From: Saprospiraceae bacterium
GTDB lineage: Bacteria > Bacteroidota > Bacteroidia > Bacteroidales > JAIPBB01
Assembly: GCA_021739805.1 (NCBI GenBank)
Contig: JAIPBB010000004.1
Span: 1 to 50,240, forward strand
Reading direction: 5' to 3'
Length of the DNA: 50,240 nucleotides
Shown: positions 43,572 to 50,240 of the stretch, in pieces
Position numbering within the stretch: the stretch's first letter is position 1
Layout of the letters: every line of letters starts with the position of its first letter
The notes under the pieces: generated by a model
What the model saw: the letters and a program-made list of their open reading frames with translations, nothing else
What the model was told of the DNA's origin: nothing
Database searches by the model: none
Translations under genes and position numbers: made by a program

Positions 43572-46226
43572 CTAATCTTTGTGGTAATACTCTTTATAGA
43601 ATTCTAAATAACCTTCAATATCTTTATTTTTATACCAGGTTGAATAGTTTCCAACGGAAATGATAAAACTTTGGGCTTTACCTTTTTCTAATAATGGTTC
43701 TAAATCCTTGTTTATCAGGACTGAATTTATATATTCTTCTGCCAATTTACTGCTTTTAAAATTACTTACTGTAACAATCTGGTGGGTTTTATCAAGGAAA
43801 ATTGTACTAACAGTAAGTTTTTTTAATGAGTGAACAGTCCTATTGAAATCTGAAAGACCAATTTTAAACTCATTCATACTAATTTTCTTTATCTCAACTA
43901 TAGAAACAAAAAGATGAATAGCACCCTCATCAAAAATATAAGGGGAACCATCGGTTGGTAATTCTACTTCTTGCCCATCAGACTTCATAACAATAGTTTT
44001 TTTAACTTTTTCCTTTTTTGGTGCTGTGTAAAAATCAATAATATTTTGAGCTAAAGGACGTACATTGCTTTTTGGATATTTCTCAACAATAGCTCTAAGT
44101 TCAGAAATAAAAGTTGCTGTATCTGAAGTTTTCCCAATTGAAATTGCTCTCAAATAATCAAATTTTGGAATCAACATTGTGTCCTGATATTCCTTGATTG
44201 CAGTATTGCAGTTTGCTATAACTTCAGAATATTTTCCATCTGAGTAAGCAAGATAAGTAGTTTTGTAAAAGTCCTTTGCTTTATCCTTTTCTGCCAATTG
44301 CTTACGGAAATAATCAGGGTCTTTTAGGAAATTGGCATAATCACTATCTGGATATTTTCGAATTATAAGGTCTTTATACTTCTTTGCATCGTCATCGTAA
44401 TCAAGTTCTTTATAAATCCTGTATAATTGATAATAAGACTTTAGAATATGTTCATCTTGAGGAAATCGTTTATCAAGCTCTTCAAAAGTTTCAATGGCTT
44501 TGTCGTAGTCTTTTAAGCCTTCAAAATAGATTACTCCTAGTTTAAATAAAGCTTTCGCAATTTTTAAGTCAGACTTTTCCTTAGCCTCTTTAGTGAGTGG
44601 AATATTTTTTAAATATAAATTTCTATCCTTAAGGTTTGCTTTTGCCAATTTTGAACTATCCATTTGATCACCATCTCCATCCATATCATTTCCATCACCA
44701 AAATCATAAGACACACTTTGCTTATTGCTTAGCCTCCATAAGTCTTCAAGTTTTCTATTGCCCCACTTTTTTGCGAATTCACTAAATCCAAAACTTAATG
44801 ATGCAGTATTATAGAAATACCATTGTGCACCAGAAGCTTGATTTGAACCTGTTTCTCTCCTTGTTTGGTCGAGGAATTGAAGACTTTGCTGCCTGTCGAT
44901 TTCTTCTTGTTGTTTTCTTCGCTCTTCTTCAACAATTTTCTCAATTATACCATCAATAATTTTATTGCGTTCGGCAGCCGACATATTAGCCAAATTTTGC
45001 AAGCTATCCTCAGTTTGAACAATAATTAGGTTAGTTACAAGGTCGGTAAGAGTTTCCTTTTTATCTTTAATTTTATTATACTCAGGCCAATCTTTTGGTA
45101 GAAAAATCATTGTACTGTCATAATATGCCTGGGCATTTGGATAATCGAGTTTTTCAAAATAAATATCAGCTAAGGTTAGAGATGAGATTGCTTTTTGGTA
45201 ATTATTATTTACACTTGTTATAACAGATAGTTGCAAATATTCTATTGCCTGTGGTTTGTTCTTTTCCTTTATTTCAATTTGAGCCAGGGCAAAATAAATT
45301 TCATCAAGATATTCTTTGTTTTTCTCATCCTTAACCATTTTTAATAGGAGTTTCTTGATATCACGACTGCCCGCTTTTTCAGCATCAAAACATCTGGCCA
45401 TACTAATTTTTGAGTGAAAGGCAATTTCGTAAGGTGGATTCATTTTTATTACCTTGCGATAATATTTTACTGCATCCTGACATCTTCCTGATTTAACATA
45501 AATCTGGGCAAGTATATAAGAAATCCTGATTTTAACGTCTTTCTTTCTTCGACTATCCAGTGCAGCTAACAAATATTCTATTGCCGGTGGATAATTCTCC
45601 TGGCGAATATAATGGTCGGCATAAACTAAAGGAAAATCCTTCTTAACTGTTTTAGAAACACCTCCCTGATCCATTCTGTTCTGAATAGCATCGAGCAAAG
45701 ATTGAGCTTTGTCGTATTCTCCTTCAATATTGGCAATTCTTGCCTGCCATAGCATTGCATCGTATTTAATTGGGGCATAACTAAAATGAGATGCAATATA
45801 GATGAAGGTTTGCTTTGCAAGCATATAATCACCTTTGTAAAAATGAGCCTTGCCCATTAATAAATATGCATCGTCTATCCATTTACATTGCTCCTTTTTT
45901 CGAAAGAACATCGAATGACGCTGAATTACAACACTGGCTTTTTTAATCGCCTTATCCATATTTGGAGCTGCAGATTGTGCTGCTTGCTCATCTCCATATG
46001 TAAATACAGATAAAATATTATTGTAATCATCAATATGAGATTTGGAAATTAGAGCAACTCCTTCTTTTAGGCTTTCGTTGCCATTGAAATATCCATTATA
46101 GTGGGATGTGAGATTATGATATGACCTACGAGTAAAAGAATTTTTCTTTGTAGAACAGGAATAAATAATTATAAAGCCCAAAAGCATTATAATTATTGAA
46201 AATTTAATATGTATTTTTCTAATCAA
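43572..46226 (-). CDS. sprE: T9SS lipoprotein SprE/PorW
   Basis: This TPR-rich lipoprotein of about 884 residues belongs to the SprE/PorW family, an outer-membrane-associated component that couples the type IX translocon to its periplasmic machinery. The family start SCSTKKNSFTRRSYHNLTSH is followed by YNGYFNGNESLKEGV and many TPR helices. A TTG at 46226 gives a good lipoprotein signal (IRKIHIKFSIIIMLLGF to YSC). A TTG at 46250 falls in the likely promoter, and the ATG at 46187 leaves too short a signal. A C-terminal SPOR-like segment ends the protein. Confidence 0.88.
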   Translation of the reverse strand: MIRKIHIKFSIIIMLLGFIIIYSCSTKKNSFTRRSYHNLTSHYNGYFNGNESLKEGVALISKSHIDDYNNILSVFTYGDEQAAQSAAPNMDKAIKKASVVIQRHSMFFRKKEQCKWIDDAYLLMGKAHFYKGDYMLAKQTFIYIASHFSYAPIKYDAMLWQARIANIEGEYDKAQSLLDAIQNRMDQGGVSKTVKKDFPLVYADHYIRQENYPPAIEYLLAALDSRRKKDVKIRISYILAQIYVKSGRCQDAVKYYRKVIKMNPPYEIAFHSKISMARCFDAEKAGSRDIKKLLLKMVKDEKNKEYLDEIYFALAQIEIKEKNKPQAIEYLQLSVITSVNNNYQKAISSLTLADIYFEKLDYPNAQAYYDSTMIFLPKDWPEYNKIKDKKETLTDLVTNLIIVQTEDSLQNLANMSAAERNKIIDGIIEKIVEEERRKQQEEIDRQQSLQFLDQTRRETGSNQASGAQWYFYNTASLSFGFSEFAKKWGNRKLEDLWRLSNKQSVSYDFGDGNDMDGDGDQMDSSKLAKANLKDRNLYLKNIPLTKEAKEKSDLKIAKALFKLGVIYFEGLKDYDKAIETFEELDKRFPQDEHILKSYYQLYRIYKELDYDDDAKKYKDLIIRKYPDSDYANFLKDPDYFRKQLAEKDKAKDFYKTTYLAYSDGKYSEVIANCNTAIKEYQDTMLIPKFDYLRAISIGKTSDTATFISELRAIVEKYPKSNVRPLAQNIIDFYTAPKKEKVKKTIVMKSDGQEVELPTDGSPYIFDEGAIHLFVSIVEIKKISMNEFKIGLSDFNRTVHSLKKLTVSTIFLDKTHQIVTVSNFKSSKLAEEYINSVLINKDLEPLLEKGKAQSFIISVGNYSTWYKNKDIEGYLEFYKEYYHKD

Positions 46227-46247
46227 ACTAAGGATTAAATTAATTAG

Positions 46248-46278
46248 CAAAGGTTAAACTTATAAAAACAAATATCAA
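46248..46278 (-). promoter_or_regulatory. Possible promoter of sprE
   Basis: On the minus strand TTG (46276-46278), 19 nt, then TAACCTTTG (46248-46256), one base longer than TAnnTTTG. It would place transcription start a few bases before the TTG codon at 46226. Confidence 0.35.
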
Positions 46279-46600
46279 GTAAACTCAATATTTCATCGTC
46301 ATATTAACTCAAAAACTACAAAAATATTTCATTTTTTCGATAAAGAGTAAAATTATTTGGGAAATGTGGAGAATATATAATGTTTGGAATAATTTAAAAT
46401 GATTAATTATGATAAACCTAAGCAAGTAGGAAAAGACAAATAACAAAAAACAAATTTCAAATAAATTCCAATTTTTTTATATCAAATTCCAAAATGATAC
46501 TATTTGCTAGCATTCTGACCTTATCGAAAAAAGATAAGGAATAGTCTTGTGTAAAATTATGTAATTGATAATTAGGTGTAATTATTTGAAATTTGTTTTT
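46279..46600. other. Spacer with CAA heptamers and a hairpin
   Basis: No gene is seen. AGACAAA, TAACAAA, AAACAAA and TTTCAAA (46434-46461) are consecutive heptamers. CCTTATC (46519-46525) and GATAAGG (46533-46539) form a 7-bp stem with a 7-nt A-rich loop, without a T-run strong enough for a sure terminator. Confidence 0.5.
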
Positions 46601-49600
46601 TTATTGAACAATCACCTTCTCAACTTTAACAAAATCCATATTCTCAATCCTGATATAATAAATCCCCTTTGGATAAGATGATAAATCAATTTCATAATTT
46701 ATCTGGTCAGTAAATTCCTTACAATAAACTAAACTTCCAATTGTATTGTAAAGGCACAATTTGGAATCACTACTGCCAATATTTTCTATCCTGATATTTA
46801 TCTTTCCTGTTGTAGGATTGGGATAAATTTTAATATTTGGTTCACTCAAGTTTTCTGAAATCATCATATCGCATGGATTAATTGTGATAATAACTGAATC
46901 ACTTGCTTCACAACCGATGCTGTCTTCAACAACTACAATAATTAGTTTAGATGAAATCCCAATTCCTGTTGAATCAACTGTTATTATTTGAGTTGTTTCG
47001 CCATTTGACCACAGATAACTTGAAAATCCTACTCCTGCATCTAAAACAATACTTTCATTATAACAAATTGAAGTGTCAGAACCAAGATTTACTGATGGAT
47101 TATTTACAAAAACTGTTATAGTATCAGAATCGGCACAAGCTCCGCTTGTAACAGTTACAATATATTTTGTGGTAACAGCCGGACTAACTGTAATTGAATT
47201 AGTGTTTCCGCCATTGCTCCATTGATAAGTGCTTCCACCACTTGCATTTAAAGTTACTGACTCACCTAAACAAATTATTGTGTCATTACTTACAACTGCT
47301 GTAGGACCACCAAGTATTGATACTAATACACTGTCATAAGCATAACACCCGCTTGTATTATTGGTTACTTTCAAAAAGTATAATGTATTTAAATTGGGAT
47401 TTGCTAAAGGATTTGCATTAGTTGAATCGCTTAATCCCCATGTTGGATACCATAAATAAGAAAAACCTATTGTTGGTGCACTTCCAATATTAACTCCCGC
47501 ACCTCCACATTGAATTATCTGGTTAGTTCCTGCATTGGCATAAGGAAGAGGATTTACCATTATTCCTTGATTTACAGAATTTGAACATCCATAAGCATCA
47601 GTATAAGAATAAGTGATTGAATGAAATCCCGCTCCGGCAATTGTTGGATTAAAAGAATTTCCATTTAAAGCTGTTCCGCTAAAGCTTCCACCTGCAGGAT
47701 TCCCAATTAAAATAAATGCAGAATCATTTAAACAACATGAAGTTGGCAAACCTGAAAAACTTACTGTTGGTAATGGATTTACTATTACAGTTTGTGTATC
47801 TGTATTAAAACATCCGTTAGAATCCGCTGGGCAAGTATAAAACACCGAATGAGAACCTGCACCTGCAATTGAAGGATTAAAGCTGTTGCCAACAATACCG
47901 CTTCCCGAAAAAGTACCATTAGCAGGCAATCCACTAAGTGTAGAAGAAGTTGAATTTAAACAATATGAAGCTGCAAGCCCCGAAATACTCACCTGTGGAA
48001 GGCTATTAATCATAACATATTGAGTTTGACTGTTTGAACAGCCTGTTATTACATCTGTGTAAGTGTAAGTAATACCATGGATTCCAACTCCTGCAATTGA
48101 TGGATTGAAAATATTACCGCTTATTCCTGGACCACTATATACTCCATTTGAAGGTGTTCCGCTTAAGCTAACAATATTTGAATTTAAACAGTATTGATTT
48201 CCAAGACCTGAGAAACTCACAATCGGTAGAGGAATAAATGTTAGTGTTATTGTATCAGTTGTATTTCCACAAGGTGATAATCCCGATAAACTTAAAACTA
48301 ATTTTACAGAGCCATTTGAAATATCTGTGATGCCGGGATTATAAACCGGATTTTGAATATTTACATTGGAAAAACTGCCACTACCCAATGTTGTCCATAA
48401 AAGTGAACTATAGTTTTGTGCTGAAGCAGATGACAAAGTAAATGAAGTTGCACAAACACTTGAGTCAGCACCGGCAAAAGCAATAGGTAAAGGATTAACA
48501 GTAACAACAATAGTATCTGAATTTGAAAAACTATAAGGGTCAGTTATTGTAACAACATAAGTTCCCGAAGTGCTTACATTTAATGTTTGATTAGTTCCAA
48601 TAATAGTTGATGAAGGTAATTTTTTCCATTGATAATTATAACCTGAACCTGCATCAAGAACAAGCGTATTTCCTGCACAAATTGATGTGTCGTTGCCTAA
48701 ATTAATTGGTGGCAAACCGCTTATTACAATATCATCTAATGCCAAGTCTCCTTGAAAACCATAAGAGTTTTTAATAGCTCTAAAACGGATTTTAATAAAT
48801 CCACTATAATTATTTAAATTGATTATTCCTTGTTGCCAAGAGGTTGCAGATGATGTTTGCTGTTGACCTGTAACAGTATAAGCATTATTTATCCATGAAG
48901 AACCATTATAAATATCAACATTTAAAGAACCAATGTTGTATCCATACATATGATACCAAAACTTTAGTTTAGGTTGAATTAAACCGCTAATATCTATACA
49001 TGGACTTACTAATTGTGCTGTTCCATTAGTATCATAAGAATTCCCGTTTGCGAAAATATAATTTCCTGTAATAGTTTGTGTAGTATGGTCAGCAGAAGGA
49101 CCAGTATTAAATGATGGAGTAGGTCCACTATTAATTTCCCATTGATATAGTGATAAGCTATCCTGAAGCCATCCATTTGAAAAATCATATTGGTTTCCAA
49201 GTTGAAAATCTGTAAAAAATGGGAAATTTGATGTTTGAGCATTTGTTATCGAAACAGTATTTAGATTGTCATTACCGGAGTTACCATCTGAAGGAATACT
49301 TGTGGAAACATTAAAAATGTAAGTTCCGGGATTTAACATATTAAATGTGTTTGTCATTATCACATCCAAGGTGCTACCAACTTGAAGGTAACCTGTAGTT
49401 ATTTGTTTTGTAATAGTTGTAGATATAACTCCTCCAATGCTCATTGTAATTGTTGCTGTATCTTGGTTAAAGTTAATAGTAGTTGTGCCGTAATTTTTAA
49501 CTCTAACTTTTAAAGTTTCCGAATTTGTATAACATTCTCCTATTAAATTATGAATAAACTTAGTTGGTGATAAATCAACAGGTGTAAAATCAAATTCATC

Positions 49601-50240
49601 TGCACCAATATCAGGATGTAGTGAATCACGTGGCTGTCCATCTAAATCAATAATAACTTCCGGGACAGGTGTTCCTAAATTATCAAGCAAAGGATTTCCA
49701 ATATGATAATCGCCTGCTGAATAAAACATTGGACTCATTGAAACTGAATTTGAATCTAATCCTAAGGAATTTTGCCAGACTGAAATTGTTGATATATTTG
49801 TGCTGCCAAATTTTCCAATATAATTTCCGTTTGTATGTAATAGATTATAATCTGAGATAATATTTTGATTAAGATTAAATGATATAACTATGTTATTATT
49901 TGTGTTTTCCATAATATTATTTACTATCGAGATATTTTGACATAAAGATGAGGAAATATTGATACACTCATATTTAGAAACAATCGTATTATTTAATATT
50001 TTAATAAATTCCGTTGTTCCGTACAAAATTATCCCTATTCCATTATGATTTTTAATATAGTTATTTGATATAATACCAGTACTTGGATAAACAGGAAGAG
50101 TATTATAGGTGTATATTTCAATACACTTGCCAGATGAATTTTCAATAATATTACAGGTAACATTAGCATGAGAGCCACAAAAAATTCCATTTAGTGAAGA
50201 ATAAGAGCTGGAGTTTGTTAAATTATTATAACTAATCAGT
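46601..50240 (-). CDS. Giant secreted T9SS protein, 5' end beyond the window
   Basis: The frame is open from the right edge to the stop at 46601 (at least 1212 residues); the start lies outside. From the N-terminal side: parallel beta-helix turns (NNYIKNHNGIGIILYG), a CARDB-like segment (LIGECYTNSETLKVRVKNYG) and a jelly-roll/MAM-like domain (FFTDFQLGNQYDFSNGWLQD). PKD/Ig-like modules follow (NLGNDTSICAGNTLVLDAG, twice more later). Three tandem modules of about 77 residues are encoded at 47550-48235. A T9SS type A sorting domain ends it (IKIYPNPTTGKINI, GIYYIRIENM). It is likely a large surface adhesin-like protein. Confidence 0.85.
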   Translation of the reverse strand, partial: LISYNNLTNSSSYSSLNGIFCGSHANVTCNIIENSSGKCIEIYTYNTLPVYPSTGIISNNYIKNHNGIGIILYGTTEFIKILNNTIVSKYECINISSSLCQNISIVNNIMENTNNNIVISFNLNQNIISDYNLLHTNGNYIGKFGSTNISTISVWQNSLGLDSNSVSMSPMFYSAGDYHIGNPLLDNLGTPVPEVIIDLDGQPRDSLHPDIGADEFDFTPVDLSPTKFIHNLIGECYTNSETLKVRVKNYGTTTINFNQDTATITMSIGGVISTTITKQITTGYLQVGSTLDVIMTNTFNMLNPGTYIFNVSTSIPSDGNSGNDNLNTVSITNAQTSNFPFFTDFQLGNQYDFSNGWLQDSLSLYQWEINSGPTPSFNTGPSADHTTQTITGNYIFANGNSYDTNGTAQLVSPCIDISGLIQPKLKFWYHMYGYNIGSLNVDIYNGSSWINNAYTVTGQQQTSSATSWQQGIINLNNYSGFIKIRFRAIKNSYGFQGDLALDDIVISGLPPINLGNDTSICAGNTLVLDAGSGYNYQWKKLPSSTIIGTNQTLNVSTSGTYVVTITDPYSFSNSDTIVVTVNPLPIAFAGADSSVCATSFTLSSASAQNYSSLLWTTLGSGSFSNVNIQNPVYNPGITDISNGSVKLVLSLSGLSPCGNTTDTITLTFIPLPIVSFSGLGNQYCLNSNIVSLSGTPSNGVYSGPGISGNIFNPSIAGVGIHGITYTYTDVITGCSNSQTQYVMINSLPQVSISGLAASYCLNSTSSTLSGLPANGTFSGSGIVGNSFNPSIAGAGSHSVFYTCPADSNGCFNTDTQTVIVNPLPTVSFSGLPTSCCLNDSAFILIGNPAGGSFSGTALNGNSFNPTIAGAGFHSITYSYTDAYGCSNSVNQGIMVNPLPYANAGTNQIIQCGGAGVNIGSAPTIGFSYLWYPTWGLSDSTNANPLANPNLNTLYFLKVTNNTSGCYAYDSVLVSILGGPTAVVSNDTIICLGESVTLNASGGSTYQWSNGGNTNSITVSPAVTTKYIVTVTSGACADSDTITVFVNNPSVNLGSDTSICYNESIVLDAGVGFSSYLWSNGETTQIITVDSTGIGISSKLIIVVVEDSIGCEASDSVIITINPCDMMISENLSEPNIKIYPNPTTGKINIRIENIGSSDSKLCLYNTIGSLVYCKEFTDQINYEIDLSSYPKGIYYIRIENMDFVKVEKVIVQ
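47550..48235 (-). repeat. Three tandem protein modules inside the giant T9SS gene
   Basis: Each module of about 77 residues reads LPxVSxSGLxxxYCLNS, GxxSGxGIxGNxFNPSIAG, a YTYTD-like strand and a CSNS-like end. Modules begin near 48232, 48005 and 47775 on the minus strand. The second contains CPADSNGCF, and the third has CCLND in place of YCLNS. Confidence 0.75.

Overview
The window looks like chromosomal DNA from an uncultivated-type Bacteroidota bacterium with an A+T-rich genome. Four things point there. Several predicted secreted proteins end in type IX secretion (T9SS, Por secretion) type A sorting domains with IYPNP-like motifs. The gliding/T9SS lipoprotein genes gldH and sprE/porW are present. 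Several genes are preceded by the Bacteroidota promoter pattern (TTG, about 20 nt, TAnnTTTG). The cluster order holB-ricT-gldH-PBP1A is one I recall from that phylum. No rRNA or tRNA gene and no CRISPR array was seen.

Layout. Positions 1-5.2 kb (minus strand) hold small accessory genes: a shortened NTF2-like protein, an HXXEE membrane protein, an unknown membrane protein, a DUF6544-like protein, a CPBP-family membrane protease homologue and a membrane-anchored AraC regulator. Positions 5.4-11 kb hold housekeeping genes (nadD, an SDR, gmk, yicC) around two T9SS cargo proteins. Positions 10.8-13.5 kb (plus) hold a SnoaL-like lipoprotein, a 2-hydroxyacid dehydrogenase and a phosphofructokinase whose motifs indicate use of pyrophosphate. 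Positions 13.7-16.7 kb encode two secreted proteins. Positions 16.8-19.6 kb (minus) are the lipid-synthesis cluster yceD-rpmF-plsX-fabH, with a decayed IS4-type transposase just upstream. Positions 20.2-23.9 kb hold a serine hydrolase and a large T9SS protein.

Positions 24.3-32.1 kb (plus) form an efflux operon: TetR regulator, TolC outer-membrane channel, HlyD adaptor, two ABC ATPases and two ABC-2 permeases. This is a split-ATPase version of the YbhGFSR type. Its promoter is overlaid by palindromes that look like a TetR operator. An unknown secreted protein and a DUF6155-like protein follow. Positions 34.2-39.9 kb (minus) carry PBP1A, gldH, ricT and holB. Positions 40.2-50.2 kb (minus) carry a 1102-residue T9SS protein, the sprE/porW lipoprotein and a giant T9SS protein that runs off the right edge. 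The window therefore encodes both T9SS machinery and several of its probable substrates.

The most unusual content is in the spacers, not the genes. At least a dozen intergenic stretches consist of short tandem words with a strict period of 7 or 8 nt, different in each place. They are mixed with hairpin repeats: an inverted pair of about 90 bp flanking the ABC and permease genes, a three-hairpin unit duplicated at exactly 180 bp, and a MITE-like inverted repeat between the two permeases. I did not find a convincing new defence or biosynthetic system. These repeats and the asymmetric ATPase pair are the best leads.
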